Positions 29,061 through 39,067 of a DNA stretch of 64,000 nucleotides are shown here, one piece after another. Position 1 is the first letter of the stretch. Each line of letters starts with the position of its first letter. The DNA is from CBDFKV01 sp965249035 (GTDB lineage Bacteria; Pseudomonadota; Gammaproteobacteria; Arenicellales; Poriferihabitantaceae). The stretch is taken from positions 434,001 through 498,000 of the forward strand of contig CBDFKV010000006.1 in the NCBI GenBank assembly GCA_965249035.1. Direction: 5' to 3'. The notes beneath the pieces were generated by a model, which saw only the letters and a list, made by a program, of their open reading frames with translations, was not told the DNA's origin and ran no database searches. The position numbers were made by a program, and so were the translations under genes.

Positions 29061-30020
29061 ATGAGTACACCGCTACTAGAAATTGAAAACTTGACCGTTC
29101 GCTTCAGCGACTTCGTCGCAGTTGACCGCTTTTCATTGACTTTGGAAGCCGGAGAGCTGCTGGGCGTAGTTGGCGAGTCCGGCTCCGGAAAAAGCGTTTC
29201 CATGCTCGCCTTAATGGGCCTGGTGGGCTATCCAGGTGTCATCACTGCCGACAAGCTGTTATTTAACGGGCGTGACATGCTCGATATCAGCAATAAAGAT
29301 CGGCGAAAGATTATTGGCAAGGAAATCTCAATGATTTTTCAGGAGCCAATGACCAGCTTGAATCCCTCCTTTACGGTTGGCTACCAGATGATGGAATCAT
29401 TGAGAACACATGTCGGCGGCTCGCGCAAAGAGCTACACGATCGTGTGGTTGATTTGTTGCAACAAGTCGGCATCCCTGACCCTGCCCGCCGCCTAGGGGC
29501 CTTCCCGCATCAACTGTCTGGCGGTATGTGCCAACGCGTAATGATCGCTATGGCCATTGCATGCCAGCCAAAATTGCTGATTGCCGATGAGCCTACCACA
29601 GCGCTGGATGTAACCATTCAAGCACAAATCTTGGACCTGCTTATTTCCTTGCAAGAGAAGCACAATATGGCACTAATTCTGGTCACGCACGATATGGGTG
29701 TGATTGCAGAAACCGCAGAAACCGTGCGTGTTATGTATGCTGGCCAATTGGTCGAAACACGGCCAGTTAACGATTTATTCAACTCGCCACGACATCCGTA
29801 TACCCGCGCCCTGATCAGCGCATTACCGGAACGGAATGTCAACGCCAAGCGACTGCCAACCATTCCGGGCATCGTGCCAGGACCATTCGACCGGCCCGAA
29901 GGTTGTTTATTTAACCCCCGCTGCCAAGATGTTGCAGATATCTGCCATCAACAAGAACCCGAATGGAATCCAACGACTAATGTGCGTTGTCATTTCGGCA
30001 CTGAGGAGAACCCATCATGA
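29061..30020 (+). CDS. dppD: Dipeptide ABC transporter ATPase DppD
   Basis: ATP-binding subunit of 319 residues. It shows Walker A GESGSGKS, a Q-loop [11 protein letters not shown], the signature LSGGMCQRV, Walker [13 protein letters not shown] and an H-loop VTHD. The C-terminal oligopeptide-transporter extension has the cysteine segment [15 protein letters not shown], which in related ATPases can bind an Fe-S cluster. It overlaps dppF by four bases. Confidence 0.96.
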   Translation: MSTPLLEIENLTVRFSDFVAVDRFSLTLEAGELLGVVGESGSGKSVSMLALMGLVGYPGVITADKLLFNGRDMLDISNKDRRKIIGKEISMIFQEPMTSLNPSFTVGYQMMESLRTHVGGSRKELHDRVVDLLQQVGIPDPARRLGAFPHQLSGGMCQRVMIAMAIACQPKLLIADEPTTALDVTIQAQILDLLISLQEKHNMALILVTHDMGVIAETAETVRVMYAGQLVETRPVNDLFNSPRHPYTRALISALPERNVNAKRLPTIPGIVPGPFDRPEGCLFNPRCQDVADICHQQEPEWNPTTNVRCHFGTEENPS

Positions 30021-30985
30021 GTGAGGTGATCGTTAGTGGCGATAAGCTCGCGCGTTATTACGACATAAAACAAGGGGCATTTAAGCCGCCCCATCAGCTC
30101 AAGGCTTTAGACGGCGCGAGTTTCAGCGTTTCCGAAGGAGAAACGTTGGCGGTGGTGGGTGAGTCCGGCTGTGGTAAATCAACGCTGGCGCGCTTACTCA
30201 CGCTGATAGAGGAGCCCACCAAAGGTGATTTATTCATCTGCGGCGAAAAAGTAGACCATCGTGATAAGGCGCAAATCCAACGTCTGCGCCGTAAAGTACA
30301 AATTATTTTTCAAGACCCGTACGGCTCACTCAATCCCCGCAAACGAATCAGCACGATTCTGGCTGAACCGCTGGTCATCAATACCGATAAGACCAAGGGA
30401 GAGCGAGATCGCTTAGTCGATGAAATGCTAGAAAAAGTGGGCTTACGGACCGAGCAACGCCACCGCTATCCACATATGTTTTCAGGCGGCCAACGCCAGC
30501 GTATTGCTATTGCCCGAGCTTTAATTCTACGCCCAAAGCTGATCATCGCTGATGAGCCGGTTTCAGCACTAGATGTTTCGATTCAAGCACAAATCTTGAA
30601 TTTGATGATGGATTTGCAGGAAGAAATGAAGTTAGCACTGGTCTTTATTTCTCACGGCCTTAGCGTCGTGCGGCATATCGGTGATGAACTGATGGTGATG
30701 TATTTGGGCCGACCGGTTGAGCAAGGCGATACCAAAACCATTTTTGACCAACCGCTACACCCCTACACCAATGCCTTACTATCGAGCACACCCTTTGTTG
30801 ACCCCAGCCGGCGCCGCGAACGCGTCACTCTAAGTGGAGAGCTGCCATCACCGATCAACCCTCCCAGTGGTTGCGCTTTTCATGAGCGCTGTGAGTGGGC
30901 TGATAAGGAATGTAGCGAAAATCGTCCAGAAAGCCATTTAGTTAATCAACGCCAATTGGCCTGCTTTCACCCACTGCAAAAGTGA
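30017..30985 (+). CDS. dppF: Dipeptide ABC transporter ATPase DppF
   Basis: Second ATP-binding subunit (322 residues) completing the DppABCDF importer. Walker [22 protein letters not shown], signature [15 protein letters not shown], Walker [13 protein letters not shown] and the C-terminal [17 protein letters not shown] are present. It overlaps dppD by ATGA and ends the operon. Confidence 0.96.
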   Translation: MSEVIVSGDKLARYYDIKQGAFKPPHQLKALDGASFSVSEGETLAVVGESGCGKSTLARLLTLIEEPTKGDLFICGEKVDHRDKAQIQRLRRKVQIIFQDPYGSLNPRKRISTILAEPLVINTDKTKGERDRLVDEMLEKVGLRTEQRHRYPHMFSGGQRQRIAIARALILRPKLIIADEPVSALDVSIQAQILNLMMDLQEEMKLALVFISHGLSVVRHIGDELMVMYLGRPVEQGDTKTIFDQPLHPYTNALLSSTPFVDPSRRRERVTLSGELPSPINPPSGCAFHERCEWADKECSENRPESHLVNQRQLACFHPLQK

Positions 30986-31101
30986 AATTGCCGCACCTAA
31001 GTATCATTGCCACTACATGACTGATTATGTCATTGCACCCGTGGTGGTGAATGATTAACATCCAACTGCATGCTACTTAACTTAACCCAACCATCTTACC
31101 T

Positions 31102-32745
31102 ATGACTCGCGAATCAATGCCTTTCGACGTCGTTATCGTGGGCGCTGGCCCTGCTGGCCTTTCCGCAGCGATACGGCTCGCCCAGCTATCCCAAGAATCC
31201 GGCAAAGAACTATCCATTTGTGTCGTCGAAAAAGGTGCTGAAGTTGGCGCACATATACTGGCAGGGGCCGTATTTGAACCACGCGCCTTGGATGAACTCA
31301 TTCCAGACTGGAAAGATAAGGGTGCGCCCGTCACGACCGCTGTCGGTGATGATCGGTTTGTTTATCTCACCCAATCCAAGGCAATCAAAATGCCAACCCC
31401 ACCACAAATGCACAATGACGGTAACTACGTCATCAGCTTAGGGTTACTGGTACGTTGGTTGGGCGAACAAGCAGAAGCGTTAGGCATAGAAATCTATCCC
31501 GGTTTTGCGGCGGCAGAAATCTTATACGACGACAGTGGCAGGGTCAAAGGAATTGCCACTGGCGAAATGGGCGTGAATAAAGACGGCACCCATTCACCCA
31601 ATTACGACCCAGGCATGGAACTACACGGCCGCCTGACCTTGTTTGCTGAAGGCTGCCGTGGCTCATTGACCAATGTACTGTTGGAACAGTTCCGAATGAA
31701 ACAAAAGTCCTCGCCCCAAACCTATGCGCTTGGGGTTAAAGAAATCTGGGAGGTCGAACCTGAAAAACATAAGCCCGGCAGCGTTATGCACAGCGTCGGC
31801 TGGCCGCTTGACTCACAAACCTATGGCGGTTCATTTATCTACCATATGGAAAATAATCAAGTTGCGGTTGGCTTTGCGGTCGGGCTTGATTACAAAAACC
31901 CCTATTTGAGTCCGTTCGAAGAATTTCAGCGCTTTAAAACTCACCCTACCGTCAAACCCTTGCTCGAAGGCGGCAAGCGCTTAAGCTACGGCGCCCGGGC
32001 GCTTTCTGAAGGGGGTTATCAGTCGCTGCCAAAACTTAGTTTCCCCGGCGGTATGCTGATTGGTGATACCGCAGGGTTTCTGAATGTGCCGAAAATCAAA
32101 GGCGCGCATACTGCCATGAAAAGTGGCATGTTGGCAGCCGAAGCAGTCCATGATTATTTTGTCAGCGATCAAGCCGATGACGTCCGCGTGTCTTATAAGG
32201 ACGCGCTAAAAGCATCCTGGGTTCACGAAGAATTAAAAGCCGTCAGAAATATCCGCCCTGGTTTCGCTAAAGGGTTTTGGTTCGGGATGATGAACGCAGG
32301 CCTAATCAGCTATGTGACCAAAGGCAAAGAACCGTGGACACTTAAGCATCATTCCGACTACGCGCAGCTGGTGTCAGCCGATAAGGCAAAAAAAATAGAC
32401 TACCCAGCCCCGGACGGGAAAATCACTTTTGATCGCCTATCGTCGGTTTATTTATCCAACACCTTCCACGAAGAAAATCAGCCAGCGCACTTAAAGCTCA
32501 AAAATGAATCGGTGCCAATCGATACTAATCTAGCGCTGTACGACGCGCCTGAGCAGCGCTATTGCCCGGCTGGCGTGTATGAAATTGTTGAAGAGCCCAA
32601 TGACCAGGGTCAGCTAAAGCCAACACTGCTAATCAATGCCCAGAATTGCCTGCACTGCAAAACCTGCGACATCAAAGACCCGACACAGAATATTGTCTGG
32701 GCAGTACCTGAAGGCGGCGGCGGGCCGGTTTACGGCAACATGTAA
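31102..32745 (+). CDS. Electron-transfer-flavoprotein:ubiquinone oxidoreductase
   Basis: Membrane-associated enzyme that moves electrons from ETF (reduced by acyl-CoA and other dehydrogenases) to ubiquinone. The 547 residues have the FAD motif VVIVGAGPAGLSAAIRLA near the start, a middle quinone-binding region and a C-terminal 4Fe-4S site with C488, C516, C519 and C522. ETF genes are not adjacent. Together with the acyl-CoA synthetase at 41938 it suggests fatty-acid oxidation. Confidence 0.96.
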   Translation: MTRESMPFDVVIVGAGPAGLSAAIRLAQLSQESGKELSICVVEKGAEVGAHILAGAVFEPRALDELIPDWKDKGAPVTTAVGDDRFVYLTQSKAIKMPTPPQMHNDGNYVISLGLLVRWLGEQAEALGIEIYPGFAAAEILYDDSGRVKGIATGEMGVNKDGTHSPNYDPGMELHGRLTLFAEGCRGSLTNVLLEQFRMKQKSSPQTYALGVKEIWEVEPEKHKPGSVMHSVGWPLDSQTYGGSFIYHMENNQVAVGFAVGLDYKNPYLSPFEEFQRFKTHPTVKPLLEGGKRLSYGARALSEGGYQSLPKLSFPGGMLIGDTAGFLNVPKIKGAHTAMKSGMLAAEAVHDYFVSDQADDVRVSYKDALKASWVHEELKAVRNIRPGFAKGFWFGMMNAGLISYVTKGKEPWTLKHHSDYAQLVSADKAKKIDYPAPDGKITFDRLSSVYLSNTFHEENQPAHLKLKNESVPIDTNLALYDAPEQRYCPAGVYEIVEEPNDQGQLKPTLLINAQNCLHCKTCDIKDPTQNIVWAVPEGGGGPVYGNM

Positions 32746-32777
32746 CGAGAAAAGCGGCAAAAGCCAGTTTTAAGGTA

Positions 32778-33914
32778 TCAACCGGTGTCAGCCAAAGTTT
32801 CTTCCAATAACCAGGCAACGACCTTTTTCAAGGCTTGCTCCTCGCTATCACCCTCAGCGACCGCTTTATAATAAACCGCCAGCTGCCGATGCGCGCTGGA
32901 GCCACGTTTAACAATCGTACGTGCGTGATTGACTTCATTGACACAATTAAGCGCTATCGCATCTTGCTCAACCAGCTCCAGAATTTCTTCCAGCAACTCA
33001 TCATACGGGACGATGTCGCCTTTACCAAAGTCAATCAAGCCTTCGTCGGTTCCATACCGGTGCGCGCGCCAACGATTTTCATTCAACAGCATCAAGGAAT
33101 AGCGACGCCAACGCAGATTTTTACTGCGTAATCGATACAACATACTCAGCCAACAGGCGTACAACGACGCCAGAGCAACCGCATCGTCAATCGTGGTACA
33201 CAAATCAGGAATACGCATTTCTAAGGTTGGGTAGCGATCACTGAGACGTAAATCCCACCAAACTTTAGTACCATCTTCGATAATTCCGGCGTGAACTAAC
33301 ACGTCTACGTGACGGCGATATTCGCTGTAGCTTTCGAAATAAGGCGGCAAGCCGGTGCGAGGCATTTCATCCCAAACCGCCATACGATAAGATTTTAAAC
33401 CGGTATCTTTACCCCGCCAAAACGGTGATGACGTGCTGAGCGCGAGTAGATGCGGCAAAATGTACGCCGCCTGCCCCATTAAATCGACCCGACAATCATC
33501 GTCGGGTAAGCCGACGTGAACATGCATGCCACTAATCAGCAAGCGTTGCACCACACCCTGCAAATCATTGGCCAGCGCTTCATAGCGGGCTTTTTGGGTG
33601 CGGTGTTGCTCACTGGGCTGTGAAAAGGGGTGGGTCGATGCAGCGATAATGCCATAACCATAATTCTTAACCACTGCAGAGACACTACGCCGCAAATAGG
33701 CCAAATTATCTCGCGTTTCGGCTATCGACCCACAGACCTTGGTCCCAATCTCAACTTGGCACTGCAAAAATTCAGGTGATACTTGATCGCCGAGTTTTGC
33801 TTTCAGTGCAGGCATCATTTCTGACGGCACTTGCGAGGCCAATTCCTTGGTCTGCAAATCCACCAGCATGTACTCCTCTTCGATTCCGATGGTTAATTTG
33901 GGTAAGGTTGTCAT
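32778..33914 (-). CDS. YbdK-family carboxylate-amine ligase (GCS2)
   Basis: A 378-residue member of the GCS2 family, related to type 2 glutamate-cysteine ligase. Visible motifs are TIGIEEEYMLVD at the N-terminus, GMHVHVGLPDD, SSPFWRGKDTGLKSYRMAVWDEMPRTGLPP and LRLSDRYPTLEMRIPDLC. E. coli YbdK has weak glutamate-cysteine ligase activity in vitro, so glutathione precursor synthesis is possible but not certain. It stands alone, convergent with the ETF-QO gene. Confidence 0.9.
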   Translation of the reverse strand: MTTLPKLTIGIEEEYMLVDLQTKELASQVPSEMMPALKAKLGDQVSPEFLQCQVEIGTKVCGSIAETRDNLAYLRRSVSAVVKNYGYGIIAASTHPFSQPSEQHRTQKARYEALANDLQGVVQRLLISGMHVHVGLPDDDCRVDLMGQAAYILPHLLALSTSSPFWRGKDTGLKSYRMAVWDEMPRTGLPPYFESYSEYRRHVDVLVHAGIIEDGTKVWWDLRLSDRYPTLEMRIPDLCTTIDDAVALASLYACWLSMLYRLRSKNLRWRRYSLMLLNENRWRAHRYGTDEGLIDFGKGDIVPYDELLEEILELVEQDAIALNCVNEVNHARTIVKRGSSAHRQLAVYYKAVAEGDSEEQALKKVVAWLLEETLADTG

Positions 33915-34168
33915 TGGTTTTATCCGGTTAAGGTGATTAGCGTCTATCCCCCAATACTTGGCTTTATACTAGCATCAACAAAATACAAAATTAACCACTA
34001 GTTACCTGCCTGTTGCTCAAGTCAATGACATTTTCAGGTGAAGACTGCGTAACAAAAGCAAGGAAACTCTAACTATTTCTGTTCGGAGCGGTAAAATCAA
34101 CGCCTTACCATACTCATCGAATAAAGCGCTCAATTGCGCACATCGCAACATTACGATATCTAGCTACC

Positions 34169-34711
34169 ATGATTGACCCGTTTGAAGACCAAATTCCGCA
34201 GATAGATCCCACCGCCTTTGTGCATGAAATGGCGTTTGTGAGCGGTAATGTCAGCATTGGTGCGGGTAGCTCGATATGGCCAATGGCTTCAGTTCGAGGC
34301 GATGTGAATTGGATAAGAATTGGCACCAATAGCAATGTTCAGGATGGCTCAGTGTTACACACCACGCATGATGGCCCCTTTTCAAAACCGGGGGGCGAGC
34401 CACTACAAATCGGTGACGGAGTCACCATCGGCCACAACGTGACGCTGCACGGCTGCACGTTGCACGACCACTGTTTGATCGGCATGGGCGCGATCGTGCT
34501 GGATGGCGCCATAGTTGAGTCCGACACCATCATCGGTGCTGGCGCTTTGGTGCCACCAGGAAAACGTCTTGAAAGTGGTTATTTATGGGTGGGCAGCCCG
34601 GTCAAGCAAGCCCGTAAGCTGACCCAAAAGGAGCTTGAGTTCCTGCCTTATTCGGCTGAGCACTATAAGCGCCTAAGCCAGAGAACATCTGGCTCTACAG
34701 CCAAAACATAG
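34169..34711 (+). CDS. Gamma-carbonic-anhydrase-like hexapeptide protein (YrdA family)
   Basis: A 180-residue left-handed beta-helix protein. Hexapeptide-type repeats run from VSIGAGSSIWPMASVRGDVNWIRIG to ESDTIIGAGALVPPGK. Zinc-ligand histidines are in HTTHDG, IGHNVTLHGC and nearby. Family members include YrdA/CaiE proteins and gamma carbonic anhydrases; activity is not assured. ccmA begins 12 bases after the stop, so the two may be cotranscribed. Confidence 0.92.
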   Translation: MIDPFEDQIPQIDPTAFVHEMAFVSGNVSIGAGSSIWPMASVRGDVNWIRIGTNSNVQDGSVLHTTHDGPFSKPGGEPLQIGDGVTIGHNVTLHGCTLHDHCLIGMGAIVLDGAIVESDTIIGAGALVPPGKRLESGYLWVGSPVKQARKLTQKELEFLPYSAEHYKRLSQRTSGSTAKT

Positions 34712-34723
34712 GCTAATCATCTG

Positions 34724-35335
34724 ATGCTCTCTGCCGTTGAACTCGAATGCGTAAAAGGCCATAACGCCTTGTTTTCTAATCTTAGTTTTACGTCAGAACG
34801 CGGACAGATCACCCAAATAATTGGCCAAAATGGTAGTGGTAAAACCAGTTTGTTGCGCATCTTGACCGGCCTCAGCTTACCCGAGTCTGGTGATGTTTTG
34901 TGGGAGGGTAAATCGATCTATCGGCAACGCGGCACTTTTCACAGCGAGCTTGCCTATTTCGGCCATACCAACGCCATCAAAGGCGAGTTAACCGCCTTGG
35001 AAAACATCGAAGCGCACCAGTCATTGCTAGACACAGCTTATGACGTGTCGCCCGCTGCAGCACTTGAAAAGGTGGGCTTAGGCGGCTATGAAGAAGTTTA
35101 CGGGTTTCAGCTATCGGCCGGGCAAAAGCGCCGGGTTGGCTTAGCCCGACTGTATCTGAGCAAAGCGACTTTATGGATTCTTGATGAACCTGTTACCGCC
35201 ATTGACGCAGCGGGTGTGAGTGAATTCGAAGCCGTATTGACTGAGCACGCTCAAAACGGCGGAATCGTCATTTATACGAGTCATCAGTCACTCAACTTCC
35301 CTGGCATCCAGCCTCGTGAGGTCAGCGTGCAATGA
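34724..35335 (+). CDS. ccmA: Cytochrome c maturation ABC ATPase CcmA
   Basis: ATPase of the CcmABCD complex that releases holo-CcmE during cytochrome c maturation. The 203 residues show Walker A GQNGSGKTSLLRILTGL, the unusual signature LSAGQKRRVGLARL typical of CcmA, and Walker B LWILDEPVTAID. It overlaps ccmB by ATGA. Confidence 0.94.
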   Translation: MLSAVELECVKGHNALFSNLSFTSERGQITQIIGQNGSGKTSLLRILTGLSLPESGDVLWEGKSIYRQRGTFHSELAYFGHTNAIKGELTALENIEAHQSLLDTAYDVSPAAALEKVGLGGYEEVYGFQLSAGQKRRVGLARLYLSKATLWILDEPVTAIDAAGVSEFEAVLTEHAQNGGIVIYTSHQSLNFPGIQPREVSVQ

Positions 35336-36012
35336 AGGTATCTGCGCGACAAGCTTTTTGGCAATTACTCAAGCGCGACCTTAAGCTGGCCTATCGTAAT
35401 CGCAGTGCGGTAGCTAATCCATTGCTGTTCTTTATTATGGTCACCAGCCTGTTTCCATTTGGGGTAGGCCCTGAGCCGAGCACGCTCAGTAACATAGCAC
35501 CCGGCGTACTGTGGGTCGCGGCGCTACTCGCCACCTTGCTGGCTTTGGATAATTTGTTCCAGTCGGACTACGACGATGGCACCTTGGAGCAAATGATGCT
35601 CAGCCCGCACCCACCCACGCTGCTGGTGCTATCAAAAATTATCGCCCATTGGCTGCTAACGGGTTTACCGCTGATAGTGGTATCGCCTTTGCTTGCCTTG
35701 TTGCTGCATTTACCGCTACAAGCCTACTCAACCCTATTGATCAGCCTAGCACTGGGCACACCTGCGCTCAGCTTGATTGGGGCAGTTGGCGTAGGGTTGA
35801 CCATCGGCATCCAGCGCAGCGGCTTACTGCTGTCTTTATTGGTCATCCCGCTGTACATCCCGATTTTGATATTCGGTGCCAGCGGCGTGCAAGCAGCGGC
35901 AATGGGCTTAAACAGCCTTGGACAAATCTATATCCTAGCCGCCGCCCTGTTGGTTGCTATTAGCCTGGCGCCGCTAGCCACTGCCGCAGCACTCCGAGTT
36001 AGTCTTAACTAG
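35332..36012 (+). CDS. ccmB: Cytochrome c maturation permease CcmB
   Basis: Inner-membrane partner of CcmA: 226 residues, six predicted membrane helices, with the N-terminal FWQLLKRDLKLAYRNRSAVANPLLFFIMV and the segment DDGTLEQMMLSPHP characteristic of CcmB. No ccmC or later ccm gene follows; slyD converges on it from the other strand. Confidence 0.94.
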   Translation: MKVSARQAFWQLLKRDLKLAYRNRSAVANPLLFFIMVTSLFPFGVGPEPSTLSNIAPGVLWVAALLATLLALDNLFQSDYDDGTLEQMMLSPHPPTLLVLSKIIAHWLLTGLPLIVVSPLLALLLHLPLQAYSTLLISLALGTPALSLIGAVGVGLTIGIQRSGLLLSLLVIPLYIPILIFGASGVQAAAMGLNSLGQIYILAAALLVAISLAPLATAAALRVSLN

Positions 36013-36046
36013 AATCGGCGTCAAGCTTCAAGCATGACTCGCCTAC

Positions 36047-36529
36047 TTAGTGGTGATGCCCACCTTCGCCGTGAACGTGGCCATGCGCCAGCTCTTCTTC
36101 ACTGGCCACCCGCACTTCAACGATATTCACCGCAAAATGCAATGTTTCTCCAGCTAACTCGTGGTTACCGTCAACGCTCACGGTGTCACCTTCAACGGCG
36201 GTGATCCGAATGGGAACCGGGCCATTAGGCGTATCTGCTTGCAGCATCATGCCAACTTGCAAGTCTTCAATACCTTCAAACGCCTCTTTCGGAACCTCTT
36301 GCTTCAACTCAGCATGATATTCGCCATAAGCCATTTCAGGCGCAATCGTTTCGGTGAATTCATCGCCTGCTTTCTTGCCCAGCATGGCTTGCTCCAAGCC
36401 TGGGATAATATTGCCTGCACCCTGCAAAAATGCTAATGACTCACGGCCTTCTGAGGAGTCGATAACTTCACCCGCGTCATTGGTCAGCGTATAGTGCATT
36501 TGCACCACGCTCTTGTCTGCAATTTTCAT
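36047..36529 (-). CDS. slyD: FKBP-type peptidyl-prolyl isomerase SlyD
   Basis: Prolyl isomerase and chaperone, also a nickel-binding factor for metalloenzyme maturation. The 160 residues have the split FKBP domain (VVQMHYTLTNDAGEVIDSSEGRE, FLQGAGNIIPGLEQAMLGKKAGDEF) with the inserted flap domain, and a short histidine-rich tail (HGHVHGEGGHHH). The tail is much shorter than that of E. coli SlyD. Confidence 0.95.
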   Translation of the reverse strand: MKIADKSVVQMHYTLTNDAGEVIDSSEGRESLAFLQGAGNIIPGLEQAMLGKKAGDEFTETIAPEMAYGEYHAELKQEVPKEAFEGIEDLQVGMMLQADTPNGPVPIRITAVEGDTVSVDGNHELAGETLHFAVNIVEVRVASEEELAHGHVHGEGGHHH

Positions 36530-36669
36530 GTTAAACCCTTAATCGAAATTAGTGTAATCGGAATTAGTGAGTGACCTCACATCGCTATCAGCACGACGAA
36601 AGCCCAAGGCGCGGATTAGAGCATATTCACCGCAAACGATAAACCGCTTGAGCCAAGAATTTCGAGGTA

Positions 36670-39000
36670 TTACGATTTTTCTGAGCTACCCACAGCCTGA
36701 CCTTTATCGGCCCAATGTAGGGTCCGCTGTGGAAACGGAATCTCAATCCCTTCTTCTTTGAATACGCGATAAATTTCGAGATTCAGCTCATGCAATACCC
36801 TAATACGGTTATCCACATTATCCAAAAAACAGCGAAGTTCAAACTCCAAAGCACTGTCACCAAAGCTCAAAAAGTAGGCGCGAATAGGGAAATCAGGCAC
36901 GTCTTGAATCACTTCCGGATGCTCAGTCGCAATATCTTGTAACAGGCGCACTACCAATTGTGGGTCAGTATCGTAAGACGCGCTGATCGGCACACGAACC
37001 TGACCATAACCATCGTCAAGCATCCAGTTGGTGACTTGATTAGCAATAAACTCAGAGTTTGGAACAATCACGTCCGCACGCTGAAAGGTTTCGATCCGGG
37101 TCGAGCGAATGCTGATATCGCGTACATAGCCTTCGGTATTACCCACCACCACCCAATCTCCGCGTCGGATCGGTCGCTCAAATAACAAAATCAACCCTGA
37201 CACAAAATTATTAACGATATTCTGTAAACCAAAGCCGATACCCACCGATAAGGCACCGGCGATGATGGCGATGTTCTGGAAATTAGCACCAGCGACGTTC
37301 AGCGCAAATAGAAAGCCCAGTGCTACCCAAACATAGCCTACCAACGTCTGAGTGGCATCCCTGGCACCACGTCGAAAGCGCCCACGGCTGAGCAGGTTAT
37401 CGCCGATCAAGCGTTTGAACAATGGCAACAGTGCAAAGGTCAACACAATTACCAAGATGGCGATTAGCAAGCGCATGGGTTCAACGCGCACACCCTGGAT
37501 TTCAAAGCCGCTGAAGAACCCGCTTGCACCTGTGTTCAATTCTTCGGTCGACACGCCCCAAGCCAGCAACCACAGATAGGCAGACACCGCCAAGATGCCA
37601 AAAAAGACCAACACCCGCAGCCAAATCATGCCCGGGATTACCTGGTCACGCTCAACCCCGAGGCGGCTTTTAATCTGTTGCTGCCAGCGTGAAGCACCGC
37701 TATCCAAGCCATCCATGAGTTCAGTGCTGAGTTTCAATAGCAAAGACGCAACAATAGCGATCATCGTAGTGGCGTAAATCCCGGTCAACAAAAATGCTGC
37801 GAGGCTACGATAGCCTAATAGCCCTGCAATCACCGGCACCATCAGCCCAAGACTCAATAGCGCCACCCAAGGTAATCGCACGCGCGCCCGGGCCAGCTTG
37901 AGCAGTTTGTTTAGTAATACGATCGCAGTAAAAACCGATCCGACCAGAGTGAGATACCACAGAATATAATTGACGCGTTGATTCGGTAACGCATCGACTG
38001 GTGAGGTATTGAGCAGATAATTCGCGGTCGTTAGCAATATCAAAACCCAAGCCAGAACTCGCAGCACATTGAGCTGTGGTTTGCGCGTGGCGTCTTCGTT
38101 AATGATGCTCGACCTAAGGATGCCCCTGGCCGCAGCGAATACCAAAAACATGGCACCGAGCGCAAGCGCCAGCTGCTTTAAAATGACTGGAGACTGATCA
38201 CGCGCAAACAGATATGCCAAGCCGAAAAAGATGGCTAACAACCACGGTGCTGTTCGTGAAAACCCTCTTTTAACCGAATACAAAGTGTCTGTATTGCTTT
38301 CGCTGCGTCGCTTATGTTTGTGATTTTCCGCCACCATCAAAAAGGTGCCGATCACAAATCCAACCGCAACACTGATCAGCAGTTGAACCCAACCACGCCA
38401 ACCTTTAAGTGCTTGTACTAAATCTTCAAGACCGCTACGAGCGCCGCTGGCCGAAGCCACCTTACTAAATGGAGTACCACCGTCAGTCAGGGCACCAATG
38501 AAGCTGGTCGATTTATCTAACAATTGATCGGTCATGCGTTGTTTTCGATAACTCGCAACCTCATCCAACAATTGCTCAATTTCAATTTTTATCAGGCGAC
38601 ACCCTGCCAAATTTTCTTCGATTTGTTTGATCGTATTATGAATTGCTTTGAGGTTTTCGCCCGCCTCATCAACATCGTCAAGCGCCTCAGGATTGGGCAA
38701 CAATTTAGACGCGTTTTCCAAGCGGGTTTCGTAAGCTTGGATGCAATTTCCAGCGTCGGTGTCCTTTTTCGACAGGCTGAAATGAATGGCTTTAATGGCG
38801 TCAGCATCATAAGCCTGCGTTTGCACCGTGGAAAACTTATTTTTGAGCTGAGTAAAACTATTGTCTAAAGCCGTGTATAGATCTTCGTCCTGCGCCAGTA
38901 CAGACCCCGAAAACAGCAGCGACCCTATAATCACGAAGCTCGCCACTACGCCTCGAAATAATGACTGATCAGTCGATTTTTGAAGAGAGGAATGACGCAT
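36670..39000 (-). CDS. Large MscS-family mechanosensitive channel
   Basis: Inner-membrane channel of 776 residues. A signal peptide or first helix (residues 17-36) is followed by a helical periplasmic segment of about 150 residues. About ten membrane helices come next, then the MscS pore and beta domain: ALSVGIGFGLQNIVNNFVSG, LFERPIRRGDWVVVG and IETFQRADVIVPNSEFI. The layout resembles YbdG/YjeP/MscK-type large channels rather than the 286-residue MscS. Release of solutes on hypo-osmotic shock is the expected role. Confidence 0.92.
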   Translation of the reverse strand: MRHSSLQKSTDQSLFRGVVASFVIIGSLLFSGSVLAQDEDLYTALDNSFTQLKNKFSTVQTQAYDADAIKAIHFSLSKKDTDAGNCIQAYETRLENASKLLPNPEALDDVDEAGENLKAIHNTIKQIEENLAGCRLIKIEIEQLLDEVASYRKQRMTDQLLDKSTSFIGALTDGGTPFSKVASASGARSGLEDLVQALKGWRGWVQLLISVAVGFVIGTFLMVAENHKHKRRSESNTDTLYSVKRGFSRTAPWLLAIFFGLAYLFARDQSPVILKQLALALGAMFLVFAAARGILRSSIINEDATRKPQLNVLRVLAWVLILLTTANYLLNTSPVDALPNQRVNYILWYLTLVGSVFTAIVLLNKLLKLARARVRLPWVALLSLGLMVPVIAGLLGYRSLAAFLLTGIYATTMIAIVASLLLKLSTELMDGLDSGASRWQQQIKSRLGVERDQVIPGMIWLRVLVFFGILAVSAYLWLLAWGVSTEELNTGASGFFSGFEIQGVRVEPMRLLIAILVIVLTFALLPLFKRLIGDNLLSRGRFRRGARDATQTLVGYVWVALGFLFALNVAGANFQNIAIIAGALSVGIGFGLQNIVNNFVSGLILLFERPIRRGDWVVVGNTEGYVRDISIRSTRIETFQRADVIVPNSEFIANQVTNWMLDDGYGQVRVPISASYDTDPQLVVRLLQDIATEHPEVIQDVPDFPIRAYFLSFGDSALEFELRCFLDNVDNRIRVLHELNLEIYRVFKEEGIEIPFPQRTLHWADKGQAVGSSEKS

Positions 39001-39067
39001 GTTATGCAGTGCCCTGAAAGGCTAAAAGGTTAGTAGTCGCTATTGTCTTACGCCCATCAGTATCGCA

